Notes: a model not told the origin generated them from the sequence alone. A DNA stretch of 64,000 nucleotides from Sphingomonas phyllosphaerae FA2 (GCF_000427645.1 NZ_KE386571.1:3272395-3336394); one strand, 5' to 3'. Positions 50,709 through 60,353 are shown, numbered from the stretch's first letter. Numbers and translations: made by a program.

Positions 50709-53306
50709 TTACCCCTCCAGGCTCTTCGAGGCCTGTTCGAACAGGTCCTTGCTGATCCCCGGCGAGCCCACGATCCGCTCCAGCTCCGCACGCATCGCGG
50801 CGGAGCGAACGGGGTCGAAGCGGCGCCAGCGGCCGAGTGGCGGGAGCAGGCGCGCCGAGGTCTGCGGGTTGAGCTTGTCGAGCGCCAGCAATTGTTCGGT
50901 CAGCCAGCGATAGCCCGCGCCGCCCTCGGCATGGAAGGCGCGTTGATTGACCGCGAACGCCCCGACCAGTGCGCGCGCGCGATTGGGGTTGGCGAGCGTG
51001 AAGTCGGGATGCTGCGCGAGTTCGGCGACCAGCGCGAACGTATCGTCGCGCGACGACAACGCCTGCGTCTGGAACCACTTGTCGAGCACCAGCGCATTGT
51101 CGGCATAGCGGGTGTAGAAATGATCGAGCGCGCGTTCGCGCTCGGGCGAGTAACCGCTCACCAGCGTCGATAGCGCACCCTGCCGGTCGGTCATGTTGTC
51201 GGCCGCCTCGAACTGCGCCCATGCCAGCGCCGGGGCGTCGCCCGCGCCGGAGGCGGCGAGATAGCCGAGCGCGACGCTGCGCAGGCGGCGGATGCCCTTG
51301 TCCTCGGGCGTATAGGCATAGGGCCGGCGCAACGTGGGATCGATCGCGGTACGCCATTGCGCCTCCAGCTCACGGCCGAGCGTGGCGCGCAGCCCTTCGC
51401 GCGCGCGGAAGATCGCCTCGGGATCGACGACGCTCAATTGGTCGCCGATGAAATTCTCCGACGGCAGCAGCACCGCCTCGGCGACGAACGCGCGATCGAG
51501 CGTCGGGTCGTCGAGCGTGTCGGCGACCGCGGCGACCACTGCGCGCGGATCGGCCTCGCCCTCGATCGTGGCGGCGATCAGCGTGTCGAGCATCAATTGC
51601 TGCATCGCCTCGTAGCGCGCGAAGGCGTCGTCGTCGTGGCGCGCGAGGAAGGCGAGGTCGGCGGCGCTGCGGTCGCTCTCGACGATCACCGGCGCCGAGA
51701 AGCCGCGATTGAGCGAGACGATCGGGCGTTCGGTGACGGTCTCGAACGTCACGCTCGCGCTGGCGTCGGCGAGGATCACCAATTGCTCGTCGCCGAGCGG
51801 CTGGCCCGTGTCGCCGCCGAACAGGCGGATGCGCAAGGGGAGCACCTGCGGCTGCTTGACCGGTTGGCCGGGAGTTTCGGGCACCTTTTGCGCGAGGTTG
51901 AGCGTCGCGCGGCCGCTGCCGGGTTCGTGGACCAGCGAGGCCGAGACGCGCGGGGTGCCGGCCTGGCTGTACCAGAGGCGGAATTGCGTGAGGTCGATGT
52001 CGCCGCCCTCTTCCATGCAGGCGACGAAATCCTCGCAGGTCGCGGCGGTGCCGTCGAAGCGGTCGAAATACAGGTCGCAGGCGGTGCGGAAGCGCTGCGG
52101 CCCGAGCATCGTCGCCATCATGCGGATCAGCTCTGCGCCCTTGTTGTAGATGGTGGCGGTGTAGAAGTTGCTTATCTCGATATAGCTTTCCGGGCGGACC
52201 GGGTGCGCGAGCGGGCCGGCATCCTCCGGGAACTGCGCGGCGCGCAGGCCGCGGACGTCTTCGATCCTTTTGACCGCGGCCGAGCCCTGATCGGCGGAGA
52301 AGCCCTGGTCGCGATAGACGGTGAAGCCTTCCTTGAGGCTCAGCTGGAACCAGTCGCGGCAGGTGATGCGGTTGCCCGACCAATTGTGAAAATATTCGTG
52401 CGCGACCACCGCAGCGATCGCGTCGTAGTCGTAATCGGTGGCGGTGTCGGGATCGGCGAGGATGTAGCGGCTGTTGAAGATGTTCAGCCCCTTGTTCTCC
52501 ATCGCGCCGAAGTTGAAATCGTCGACCGCGACGATGTTGAACACGTCGAGGTCGTATTCGCGACCATAGACACGCTCGTCCCACGCCATCGACAGCTTCA
52601 GCGCGTCGAGCGCATGGTCGGTCTTGGGCAGATCGGCGGCGCGGACCCAGATGCCGAGCTGCACCTCGCGTCCCGAGCGGGTGGTGAAGGTGCCGCGATT
52701 GACCGCGAGATCGCCCGCGACCAGCGCGAAGAGGTACGACGGCTTGGGCCATGGATCGTGCCATTCCGCCCAGTGCGTGCCGTCGTCATTGTCGCCCTGT
52801 GCGACCGGATCGCCATTGGCGAGCAGCACCGGGAAACGCGCCTTGTCGGCGGTCATCTTCACCCGATAGGTCGCGAGCACGTCGGGACGGTCGGGGAACC
52901 AGGTGATACGGCGGAAACCCTCCGCCTCGCATTGCGTGCACAGATTGCCGCCCGAGGCGTAGAGCCCCATCAATTGCGTGTTGCGGTCGGGGGCGATCTC
53001 AACCTCGGTTTCGACGACATGCGCGTCGCCGGGGAGCGGGATGACGAGTTGTTCGCCCTCAATCCGCCAGTCGTTGATCGCTTGCCCGTCGACCATCACC
53101 GACAGTGGCACCTGCCCCGCGCCGTCGAGCCGCAGCGGGGTGTCGTGCGCGCCGTTGCGGGTGACGTCGAGCCGGGCGCGAACGCGGGTCGCGACCGGGT
53201 CGAGCGCGAAGTCGAGCGCGACCTGCGGCACCAGCCACGCGGGCGGGGTATAATCGCTGCGGCGCGTGGCGGCGGGCGTGACGGGGGTGGTGCGGGCATC
53301 GGCCAT
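50709..53306 (-). CDS. pepN: Aminopeptidase N
   Basis: The 865-residue M1 metallopeptidase has the exopeptidase motif FNFGAMENKGLNIFNSRYIL and the zinc site AAVVAHEYFHNWSGNRITCR, with the third ligand Glu in LSLKEGFTVYRDQGFS. The C-terminal helical part contains YADNALVLDKWFQTQALSSR and SKSLEG. It trims N-terminal residues from peptides in the cytoplasm. Full length for the gammaproteobacterial/alphaproteobacterial PepN class. Divergent from the M28 peptidase gene. Confidence is high. Confidence 0.95.
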   Translation of the reverse strand: MADARTTPVTPAATRRSDYTPPAWLVPQVALDFALDPVATRVRARLDVTRNGAHDTPLRLDGAGQVPLSVMVDGQAINDWRIEGEQLVIPLPGDAHVVETEVEIAPDRNTQLMGLYASGGNLCTQCEAEGFRRITWFPDRPDVLATYRVKMTADKARFPVLLANGDPVAQGDNDDGTHWAEWHDPWPKPSYLFALVAGDLAVNRGTFTTRSGREVQLGIWVRAADLPKTDHALDALKLSMAWDERVYGREYDLDVFNIVAVDDFNFGAMENKGLNIFNSRYILADPDTATDYDYDAIAAVVAHEYFHNWSGNRITCRDWFQLSLKEGFTVYRDQGFSADQGSAAVKRIEDVRGLRAAQFPEDAGPLAHPVRPESYIEISNFYTATIYNKGAELIRMMATMLGPQRFRTACDLYFDRFDGTAATCEDFVACMEEGGDIDLTQFRLWYSQAGTPRVSASLVHEPGSGRATLNLAQKVPETPGQPVKQPQVLPLRIRLFGGDTGQPLGDEQLVILADASASVTFETVTERPIVSLNRGFSAPVIVESDRSAADLAFLARHDDDAFARYEAMQQLMLDTLIAATIEGEADPRAVVAAVADTLDDPTLDRAFVAEAVLLPSENFIGDQLSVVDPEAIFRAREGLRATLGRELEAQWRTAIDPTLRRPYAYTPEDKGIRRLRSVALGYLAASGAGDAPALAWAQFEAADNMTDRQGALSTLVSGYSPERERALDHFYTRYADNALVLDKWFQTQALSSRDDTFALVAELAQHPDFTLANPNRARALVGAFAVNQRAFHAEGGAGYRWLTEQLLALDKLNPQTSARLLPPLGRWRRFDPVRSAAMRAELERIVGSPGISKDLFEQASKSLEG

Positions 53307-53425
53307 GGCGCGGACTATGACGAAAACGCGGGCGTGGTTCCATGGGAAAGCCGCGCGATCGTCTCGACGGCAACCATCGCCGCTCCTAAGGTCAGCGATC
53401 CTTCCTCTTCCACCCGGGCGTGTCC

Positions 53426-55066
53426 ATGTTTCGATCGTTTGCTCTCCTGCCGTTGCTCGCGCTTTCCGCCACCGCCCTTGCCCAGACGACGCCCGCCGCG
53501 CGCAACGCCGCGCTTAATGCGCCGCTGCCCGCCGATCAGGCGGCGATGAAGGCGCATGTGATGTTCCTCGCGTCGGATGCGATGAAGGGGCGCGACGTCG
53601 GCTCGCCCGAGTTCGACATCGCCGCGCAATATGTCGCCGCGCAATTCTATGCCGCGGGGCTGAAGCCGATGGGCGATGAGGGCGGCTATCTGCAGAAGGT
53701 GCCGCTGACCGGGTACAAGATCGCGGGCGAGGGGAGCGCATCGTGGACGGCGGCGGGCGGGGCCGCGGTGCCGCTGGCGTTCGGCAAGGACTTCACCCCG
53801 GCAGCCAACCCGGCGGTGAAGGCGACCAATGTCGCCGCGCCGGTGGTGTTCGTCGGCTATGGGCTGGAAGCGCCGCAATATGGGCTGGACGATTATGCGG
53901 GCGTCGACGTGCGCGGCAAGATCGTCGCCTATGTCGGCGGCGCGCCCGCGGGGTTGCCGAGCGAGGTGTCGGCCACCTTCGGCAGCGCGGCGGCGCGGCA
54001 GAGCGCGGCGGCCAAGCATGGTGCGCTGGGGGTGATCGCGATCGCCGACCTCCGCAAGGCTGGGCGCGGCGCGCCGTCGTTCGCGGCGGTGACCAAGGGC
54101 TATGCCGCCGAGCGGATCACCTGGGCGCGCCCGAACGGCACCGGCAATGCCACCGGCGCGCCGTTGCTGGGGACGCTGTCCCCGGCGGGCGGGGCGAAGG
54201 TGTTCGGGCGGCAGTGGCGGGCGCTCGCCAAGGGGGCGGCGCGCAAGACGCTGAAGGTGCGGCCGGCGACCGCCGCGGGGACGCTGTCGATCGCGAGCGC
54301 GACCAGCTATCGCCCGATCGCGAGCAGCAATGTCGTGGGGATGATCCCGGGCAGCGACCCGGCGCTGGGCAAGGAGACGGTGGTGCTGTCGGCGCATCTC
54401 GACCACGTCGGGGTCGGCGCGGCGGTGAACGGCGACACGATCTACAACGGCGCGCTCGACGACGGCATCGGGATCGCGAGCCTGATCGAGGCCGCCAAGC
54501 GCTTCAAGACCGCCGCTGCGCCGAAGCGCAGCATCATCTTCCTGGCGGTTACCGCCGAGGAGAAGGGGCTGGTCGGCAGCGATTATTTCGCGAACCACCC
54601 GACCGTGCCGATCGGCGACATCGTCGCCGACGTGAACCTCGACATGCCAATCCTGACCTACAGGTTCGAGGACATGGTGGCGTTCGGCGGCGACCGCTCG
54701 ACGCTGGGGCCGATCATCGCGCGCGCGGTGGCGGGGATCGGTGTCGGCCTGTCGCCCGATCCGATGCCCGAGCAGGCGATCTTCGTCCGATCGGACCATT
54801 ATCGCTTCGTGCAGAAGGGCGTGCCGTCGGTGTTCCTGTGGCCGGGCGAGAAGGGGCTGGGCAAGGCAGCGATCGCGACCTTCATGGACAATTGCTACCA
54901 CAAGCCGTGCGACGACCTGACGCAGCCGATCCTGTGGGATCAGGGCGTGCGCTTCGTCGACGCCAATTACCGGATCGCGCGCGAGATCGCCGATGCGCCG
55001 CAGCGGCCGGTGTGGAACAAGGGCGATTATTTCGGGCTGCTGTTCGACGGGCCGATGGCGAATTGA
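53426..55066 (+). CDS. Secreted M28 family zinc peptidase
   Basis: The 546-residue protein has a signal peptide (FRSFALLPLLALSATALAQT), a PA-type insert (about 130-210) and the M28 metal ligands His in VVLSAHLDHVG, Asp in NGALDDGIGIASLIE, catalytic Glu pair in AVTAEEKGLVGSD, Asp in VADVNLDMPIL and His in FVRSDHYRFV. This set makes it a di-zinc aminopeptidase acting in the periplasm. ATG at 53426 is preferred over the GTG two codons earlier. It is divergent from pepN and overlaps or abuts the next gene. Confidence 0.92.
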   Translation: MFRSFALLPLLALSATALAQTTPAARNAALNAPLPADQAAMKAHVMFLASDAMKGRDVGSPEFDIAAQYVAAQFYAAGLKPMGDEGGYLQKVPLTGYKIAGEGSASWTAAGGAAVPLAFGKDFTPAANPAVKATNVAAPVVFVGYGLEAPQYGLDDYAGVDVRGKIVAYVGGAPAGLPSEVSATFGSAAARQSAAAKHGALGVIAIADLRKAGRGAPSFAAVTKGYAAERITWARPNGTGNATGAPLLGTLSPAGGAKVFGRQWRALAKGAARKTLKVRPATAAGTLSIASATSYRPIASSNVVGMIPGSDPALGKETVVLSAHLDHVGVGAAVNGDTIYNGALDDGIGIASLIEAAKRFKTAAAPKRSIIFLAVTAEEKGLVGSDYFANHPTVPIGDIVADVNLDMPILTYRFEDMVAFGGDRSTLGPIIARAVAGIGVGLSPDPMPEQAIFVRSDHYRFVQKGVPSVFLWPGEKGLGKAAIATFMDNCYHKPCDDLTQPILWDQGVRFVDANYRIAREIADAPQRPVWNKGDYFGLLFDGPMAN

Positions 55067-55125
55067 GCGTGCTTGCCAAGCGCGGCGTGGCGGCCGATGA
55101 AGGTCGCTTGTCAGGAGAGCGGCAG

Positions 55126-55710
55126 GTGACAGGCGGGCGCGACATCATCCGACGCACGGTGATCGAACTGGGGCCGCTGCGGATCACGCGCGAGCACCGG
55201 TTCGCGGTGCCGGGGCCGCATTATCCCTTCTACGAGCCGGTTCGGGCGCGCTCCGGCGGCGGCTGGCGCGCGGCCGGGATCATGGGCGTGATGCTGGCGG
55301 TGAGCGCGGGCGGGTTGTCGATGGCCGCGACGCATGCGCCGCCGGTGCGGGCGGTGAACTATTCGGTGAGCGTGCCGGTGCCGCAGCAGGTGATCGCGCC
55401 GCCGGCGCCGGTGGTGGTGGCGCGCGCCGTGCGGCCGGTTGCGCGGGCTGCGACAAGGCCGCCGGTCGTGGAGGCGGCTGTTGCCGACCTGCCGGGGGGC
55501 GGCAGCCGTGCGACAGCGATCGCGGCGGCGTTGCGCAGCGGCGAGGTGCAGGAATGGTATGAGTCGGCCGGGCAGGTGCACGGCTTCGTCGTCGCGGGCG
55601 AGGCCGAGGCCGAGGGCGGGCGGACGTGCCGCGCGCTGTCGGTGCTGACGCGTGCGCCGGGCGGGGCGGACCGGGTCGATCAGCGGCGGGAGTGTCTGCC
55701 GGCGGGGTAG
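55126..55710 (+). CDS. Predicted membrane-anchored protein of unknown function
   Basis: The 194-residue protein has a cytoplasmic start (RDIIRRTVIELGPLRITREH), a membrane segment near 50-68 (AAGIMGVMLAVSAGGLSMAA), a Pro/Val-rich spacer (PAPVVVARAVRPVARAA) and a C-terminal domain with SGEVQEWYESAGQVHGFVVA and two Cys (TCRALS, ECLPAG), likely periplasmic. A GTG at 55126 follows GGAG by 8 bases and is preferred; another GTG lies at 55069. It follows the M28 gene closely. The family is not recognised. Confidence 0.6.
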   Translation: MTGGRDIIRRTVIELGPLRITREHRFAVPGPHYPFYEPVRARSGGGWRAAGIMGVMLAVSAGGLSMAATHAPPVRAVNYSVSVPVPQQVIAPPAPVVVARAVRPVARAATRPPVVEAAVADLPGGGSRATAIAAALRSGEVQEWYESAGQVHGFVVAGEAEAEGGRTCRALSVLTRAPGGADRVDQRRECLPAG

Positions 55711-55735
55711 GCGTTTCGGGCTACCCATCGTTCCG

Positions 55736-55830
55736 CCATGCCAGCGAAGGCGGGAATCCAGACCCTCCGACGTTCCGACTCCATCGCCGGACCTGCGCGT
55801 CTGGATTCCCGCCTTCGCGGGAATGACGGA
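55736..55830. repeat. Dispersed inverted repeat, family C copy 2
   Basis: CATGCCAGCGAAGGCGGGAA/TCCAGAC on the left and GTCTGGATTCCCGCC/TTCGCGGGAATGACG on the right. It lies between convergent genes, 5' of the ugd terminator. Confidence 0.85.
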
Positions 55831-55839
55831 AGGGGAGAA

Positions 55840-55882
55840 GAAGCGGGGGCGGCGGACCGTTGGTCCGTCGCCCCCGCTTCTT
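55840..55882 (-). terminator. Very long terminator hairpin after ugd
   Basis: A 19-bp stem pairs 55840-55858 (GAAGCGGGGGCGGCGGACC) with 55862-55880 around the loop GTT, with one G-U pair. It lies 4 bp past the ugd stop. On the minus strand it is followed by TTCTTCTCC, and on the plus strand by TTTCG, so it may work both ways between the two convergent genes. Confidence 0.75.
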
Positions 55883-55886
55883 TCGA

Positions 55887-57188
55887 TCAGCGGCCGATGC
55901 TGGTGTAGCGGAAGCCGGCGGCCTGTACTTCGGCCGGCGTGTAGATGTTGCGGAGGTCGATCAGGATCGGCTCCTTGAGCAGCGACTTGACGCGCGGAAG
56001 GTCGAGCGCGCGGAATTCGTCCCACTCGGTGACGATCGCCAGCGCGTCCGCGCCCTCGATCGCCTGATACGGGCCGTCGCAATAGTCGACGTTCTCGAGC
56101 ACCAGTTTGGCTTGCTCGGTGCCCTCGGGATCGAACGCCTTCACCTTCGCCCCGGCGTCCTGCAGCGCCTGGATCACCGCGATGGCGGGCGAATCGCGCA
56201 TGTCGTCGGTGTTCGGCTTGAAGGTCAGCCCGAGCACCGCGATCGTCTTGCCGCGGACGTCGTCGCCCATCGCGTGGACGATCTTGCGGCCCATCGCGCG
56301 CTTGCGGTTGTCGTTGACCGCGACGACCGCCTCGACGATCCGCTGCGGCGCGTCATAGTCCTGGCTGGTCTTGAGCAGCGCCAGCGTGTCCTTGGGGAAG
56401 CACGAGCCGCCATAGCCCGGGCCGGCGTGCAGGAACTTTGACCCAATCCGGTTGTCGAGCCCGATCCCGCGGCTGACGTCCTTCACGTCTGCGCCGACCT
56501 TCTCGCACAGGTCCGCGATCTCGTTGATGAAGGTGATCTTGGTCGCGAGGAATGCATTGCCCGCGTACTTGATCAGCTCGGCGGTGCGGCGCGCGGTGAC
56601 GAGGATCGGGGCGGCGTTGAGGTACAGCGGGCGGTAGACCTGGCGCATCACCTCGGTCGCGCGGTCGTCGCCCGAGCCGATCACGATCCGGTCGGGACGC
56701 TTGAAATCGTCGATCGCCGCGCCTTCACGCAGGAATTCCGGGTTGGAGACGACGCCGAATTCGGCGTTCGGCGCGGCCTCGCGGATGATCCGCTCGACCT
56801 CGTCGCCGGTGCCGACGGGCACGGTCGACTTGGTGACGATCACGGTATAGCCGGTCAGCGCCTCGCCGATCTCCTTGGCGGCGGCGTAGACGTAGGACAG
56901 ATCGGCATGGCCGTCGCCACGGCGGGTCGGCGTGCCGACGCCGATGAACACCGCGTCCGCGCCGGCGACCGCTTCCTTGAGGTCGGTGGTGAACTTCAGC
57001 CGGCCCGCCGCGACGTTGCGCGCGACGAGGTCCTCGAGGCCCGGCTCGTAGATCGGCATCTTCCCGGCGAGCAGCCGGTCGATCTTGCCCTTGTCCTTGT
57101 CGACGCAAATCACGTCATGGCCGAAGTCGGCAAAGCATGTGCCTGAAACCAGGCCGACATAGCCCGAACCGATCATGGTAATGCGCAA
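55887..57188 (-). CDS. ugd: UDP-glucose 6-dehydrogenase
   Basis: The 433-residue protein has the NAD motif ITMIGSGYVGLVSGTCFADF, VFIGVGTPTRRGDGHADLSY, KSTVPVGTGDEVERI, the lysine in LIKYAGNAFLATKITFINEI and the catalytic Cys in PGYGGSCFPKDTLAL, with the C-terminal VLGLTFKPNTDDMRDSPA. It makes UDP-glucuronate for exopolysaccharide or lipid glycosylation. The nearby pyruvyl transferase pair supports a polysaccharide role. The start ATG follows GGGAGCGACCGTC. Confidence 0.95.
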   Translation of the reverse strand: MRITMIGSGYVGLVSGTCFADFGHDVICVDKDKGKIDRLLAGKMPIYEPGLEDLVARNVAAGRLKFTTDLKEAVAGADAVFIGVGTPTRRGDGHADLSYVYAAAKEIGEALTGYTVIVTKSTVPVGTGDEVERIIREAAPNAEFGVVSNPEFLREGAAIDDFKRPDRIVIGSGDDRATEVMRQVYRPLYLNAAPILVTARRTAELIKYAGNAFLATKITFINEIADLCEKVGADVKDVSRGIGLDNRIGSKFLHAGPGYGGSCFPKDTLALLKTSQDYDAPQRIVEAVVAVNDNRKRAMGRKIVHAMGDDVRGKTIAVLGLTFKPNTDDMRDSPAIAVIQALQDAGAKVKAFDPEGTEQAKLVLENVDYCDGPYQAIEGADALAIVTEWDEFRALDLPRVKSLLKEPILIDLRNIYTPAEVQAAGFRYTSIGR

Positions 57189-57273
57189 GACGGTCGCTCC
57201 CTTGAATGAACCGCCCCCCGGGCGGCATCCCAGCCTTGCCCGCTAGCGACTCGACCGCCCGTCTGGCAAGCGT

Positions 57274-57660
57274 TCAGGTGGATGCAAACGGTGCAGCGCC
57301 GCTTGACGTTGCCGAAATTGCGGCGGGGCGTGCAAGCGTGGCAATCGCCTTTTGCCAGCGCCGGCGGCGCCATGCGATCACCACGGTGATCGCCGTCGGC
57401 CACATCATGGTGAGAACGAAGTCGGAAATCGTGTCGCCCCACGTCCATTTCGGGCTGGCGGCGAGCCAGTCCATCGTCTCGTTCGCCAGTTCGGCGGCGA
57501 GCACGCATTGCAGCGCCAGAAAGCCGCCGCGGCGTTGCCGGACCACCATCAGTGCGAGAAGATAGATCGCGAGCCCCGCGTGGACGTGGAGCAATTCCGC
57601 CGACCCGCTCTGTTCGACGATGATGTCGATCAGCGACTTGTAGAGGTACACGATTTCCAT
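57274..57660 (-). CDS. Small multi-pass membrane protein
   Basis: The 128-residue protein has three hydrophobic helices (about 22-38 LLHVHAGLAIYLLALMVV, 44-62 GFLALQCVLAAELANETM, 78-98 ISDFVLTMMWPTAITVVIAW). Conserved-looking polar residues (HVH, ANETMDW, WGDTISD) sit in or next to the helices, suggestive of a small VanZ-like or scramblase-like fold, but no family is recognised. It shares direction with ugd and lies 85 bp ahead of it. Confidence 0.65.
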   Translation of the reverse strand: MEIVYLYKSLIDIIVEQSGSAELLHVHAGLAIYLLALMVVRQRRGGFLALQCVLAAELANETMDWLAASPKWTWGDTISDFVLTMMWPTAITVVIAWRRRRWQKAIATLARPAAISATSSGAAPFAST

Positions 57661-57755
57661 ACCCTGACGTTAACACAGATAAGTTGCTAAAGCGTCATTG
57701 GCCCGGCGGTCCCAAGCATCTGGAACCGCGCCGTTTCAAAAAGATTGTCACCGTA

Positions 57756-58826
57756 ATGACCGAATCACCCGCGCAGGTCGGCGTCCTGACCTTTCACCGC
57801 TGCATCAATTATGGTTCCTACTGGCAGGCGCGTTGCCTGGTCGAAGGCGTGCGTGCGATGGGGCATGACGCGCGCCTGCTCGACCATCACAGCGACGCGG
57901 TAGTGCAGGCGGAGTGGCGGTGCGCGTTGCAGCCGGCCTTACCCGAGCGGACGAGCGCGGCGGACCTGCCGGCGTACAAGGCCAAGGCGCGAAAGTTCGT
58001 CACCGCGATCGAGCAATTACCGCGTTCCGCGACGTTTGCGATCGACGATCCGGGTACGGTGACCGCGCTGGACGCGGTGGTGGTCGGCAGCGACGAGGTC
58101 TGGAACTTCCGGCACCCCTGGTATGCGGGCGTGCCGCTGTTCTTCGGCGAGGGCATCGCGGCGCCGCGGCTGCTGTCCTACGCCGCCAGTTTCGGGAACC
58201 ATGATGCCGCCGACGGGATCGGTGACGTTTGGGTGGAACGGCTGCGGCGGTTCACCGCGATCTCGGTGCGGGACGCCAATGCGCAGGCGCTGGTGGGTGG
58301 CGCGTTGGGCGAGACGCCGCCGCTGGTGCTCGATCCGGTGCTGCAGTTCGGCGACCGCGTGCCGCGCGGGGTGCCGGACGCTGACCGCTATGCGCTGGTC
58401 TACGGGCACGGCTTCCCCGATTGGCTGGCGCAGGCGATGCGGCGCTGGGCGAAGCGGCACGACGTTCGGTTGCACAGCATCGGTTATCGCAACGACTGGG
58501 CCGATACGCAGGAGATCGATGCCGGGCCGGAAGCCTTTGCCGAGCGCGTGGCGGGGGCCAGCGCACTGGTCACCAATTTCTTCCACGGCTGCGTCTTCGC
58601 GCTGGTGCACGGCACGCCGTTCGTGACCGCGCCGTCCTCCTACCGGTTCAACAAGGTGCGCGATCTGGCGGCGGCGCTGGAGGCGCAGCGGCACATCGTC
58701 GCGCCGGAGACCGCCGATGCGTTCTACGACACGGTGCTGACCGCGCCGCATGAAGCGCGGATCGGGGAACGGATCGCCGAATTGCGCGCGCAATCGACCG
58801 CGTTTCTGGGCGCGGCGCTTGGCTGA
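57756..58826 (+). CDS. Polysaccharide pyruvyl transferase family protein
   Basis: The 356-residue protein begins VGVLTFHRCINYGSYWQARC, has DAVVVGSDEVWNFRHPWYAG, LLSYAASFGNHDAADGIGDV, ISVRDANAQALVGGALG and VTNFFHGCVFALVHGTPFV. These are the landmarks of the CsaB/WcaK family, which adds pyruvate ketals to surface sugars using PEP. ATG at 57756 fits the family start; 24 more codons are open upstream. Its stop overlaps the TTG start of the next gene, so the two are translated together. Confidence 0.88.
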   Translation: MTESPAQVGVLTFHRCINYGSYWQARCLVEGVRAMGHDARLLDHHSDAVVQAEWRCALQPALPERTSAADLPAYKAKARKFVTAIEQLPRSATFAIDDPGTVTALDAVVVGSDEVWNFRHPWYAGVPLFFGEGIAAPRLLSYAASFGNHDAADGIGDVWVERLRRFTAISVRDANAQALVGGALGETPPLVLDPVLQFGDRVPRGVPDADRYALVYGHGFPDWLAQAMRRWAKRHDVRLHSIGYRNDWADTQEIDAGPEAFAERVAGASALVTNFFHGCVFALVHGTPFVTAPSSYRFNKVRDLAAALEAQRHIVAPETADAFYDTVLTAPHEARIGERIAELRAQSTAFLGAALG

Positions 58827-60177
58827 GGCGCTGCGACCGGACGACATCGTCGGTGCGGGGCTGTGCATTGGCTGCGGTGGCTGTGCCGCGGCGATGCGGA
58901 TGGATCGCGACGGGCTGTGGAAGCCGGAGCCGGGCGCGTCGGGTGGCGCGGACTTTGCGGCGCGGTGTCCGTTTTCCCCGGTTGCGGCCAATGAGGATGT
59001 GCTGGCCGCCGAGCGCTTTCCGGCGGCGGCGGCGCGCAGCGATTTGCTCGGGCGGTTCGAATCGACGTGGGTCGGGCATGTCGCGGAGGGTGGCTTTCGC
59101 GCCAACGGCAGCTCGGGCGGGATGGTCAGCTGGGTCGCGGCGGAGTTGCTGCGCACCGGCGCGGTCGATGCGGTCGCGCATGTCGCGCCGGTCGCCGATC
59201 CGCAGGCGGATGGGCGGTTCTTTTCCTATCGACTGTCGCGCGATGCGGACGAGATCGCGGGGGGCGCCAAGTCGCGTTACTATCCGGTCGAGCTGTCGGC
59301 GGTGATCGCGGCGATCCGCGCGACGCCCGGCCGCTATGCGGTGGCGGCGGTGCCGTGCTTCATCAAGGCGCTGAACCTGTTGCGGCGGAACGATCCGGTG
59401 ATCGGCGAGCGGGTGACGCATCTGCTGGGACTGTTTTGCGGGCATCAGAAGAGCGCGCGGCTGGTCGACAGCTTCGCGTGGCAGCTCGACGCGCCGATCG
59501 CGCGGGTGCGTGGCGTCGATTACCGGATCAAGGACGCCAGCCGCCCGGCCAATTGGTATCGCGCGCACCTGACGCTCGACGATGGCAGCGCGCGCGCCGA
59601 GGATTGGTGGCATCTGGCCGATGGTGATTGGGGCGCGGGGTTCTTCCAGAATCCGGCGTGCGATTGGTGCGACGATGTCGTGGCCGAGACGGCCGATGTC
59701 GCGTTCGGCGATGCATGGGTGGAACCCTATTCGTCGGACGGGCGCGGGACCAATGTCGTGATCGCGCGATCGCCCGGGATCCATGCGATGATCGCGGGGG
59801 CGGTGGCGGACGGGCGGCTGGCGCTGACCGAGGTCGATGCCGCGTTCGTCGAGCAGACGCAGGCGGCGGGGTTCCGGCATCGGCGCGAGGGACTGGCGTA
59901 TCGGTTGACGTGGGCACGTGGAGGCAAGCTGCGCCCGGTCAAGCGCGTTGCGCCGTCGTCGGCGCTGCCGGTGCGGCGCAAGCTGGTCTATCGGATGCGG
60001 TACATGATCGCGCGCGACAGCCACCGGATCGCGCGGGTGGCGCTGCGGACCGGACGACCCGGGCTTTATACCGGTTGGGCGCGGCGCGTGTTGGCGGTGT
60101 ATCGCGCGGTGGCGTGGTCGCACGGGCGGCTGGGCGCGTGGATCGACCGGGTGTTGCCGGATCGGCGGGCGCGGTAA
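58819..60177 (+). CDS. Coenzyme F420 hydrogenase/dehydrogenase beta-subunit family protein
   Basis: The 452-residue protein starts with a ferredoxin-like Cys motif GLCIGCGGCAAAMR (residues about 13-22), then EGGFRANGSSGGMVSWVAAE, VAAVPCFIKALNLLRRN, LGLFCGHQKSARLVD and FFQNPACDWCDDVVAETADV. This is the FrhB family; in bacterial polysaccharide loci these members pair with pyruvyl transferases, and are thought to act on surface sugars as flavin/Fe-S enzymes. A TTG at 58819, overlapping the previous stop by 8 bases, is the most plausible start, as no ATG or GTG lies before the Cys motif in a sensible place. Confidence 0.82.
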   Translation: MAEALRPDDIVGAGLCIGCGGCAAAMRMDRDGLWKPEPGASGGADFAARCPFSPVAANEDVLAAERFPAAAARSDLLGRFESTWVGHVAEGGFRANGSSGGMVSWVAAELLRTGAVDAVAHVAPVADPQADGRFFSYRLSRDADEIAGGAKSRYYPVELSAVIAAIRATPGRYAVAAVPCFIKALNLLRRNDPVIGERVTHLLGLFCGHQKSARLVDSFAWQLDAPIARVRGVDYRIKDASRPANWYRAHLTLDDGSARAEDWWHLADGDWGAGFFQNPACDWCDDVVAETADVAFGDAWVEPYSSDGRGTNVVIARSPGIHAMIAGAVADGRLALTEVDAAFVEQTQAAGFRHRREGLAYRLTWARGGKLRPVKRVAPSSALPVRRKLVYRMRYMIARDSHRIARVALRTGRPGLYTGWARRVLAVYRAVAWSHGRLGAWIDRVLPDRRAR

Positions 60178-60183
60178 CGCGCA

Positions 60184-60288
60184 CCGTTCGTGCTGAGCCT
60201 GTCGAAGCACGTGCCTGAAACACGCCCCCTTCGGCTGCCTGCCAAGTCAGGCGCTCAGGACAGGCTTCGACAAGCTCAGGACGAACGG
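60184..60288. repeat. Dispersed inverted repeat, family E
   Basis: CCGTTCGTGCTGAGCCTGTC/GAAGCAC on the left and GCTTCGACAAGCTCAGGAC/GAACGG on the right form a long inverted repeat around about 50 bp. A worn fragment of a similar element is at 9891-9945. Confidence 0.85.
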
Positions 60289-60323
60289 CTCCTCGTGTCC
60301 GATCGGCCCAAATTTGGTCGTGC

Positions 60324-60345
60324 GCCCCGCCCGATCAGGCGGGGC
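60324..60345. terminator. Hairpin 3' of the PEP-CTERM protein gene
   Basis: GCCCCGCC (60324-60331) pairs with GGCGGGGC (60338-60345) over a CGATCA loop. It is 8 bp from the stop of the minus-strand gene and separates it from the convergent FrhB-like gene. The T-tract is absent. Confidence 0.45.
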
Positions 60346-60353
60346 GACGATCG

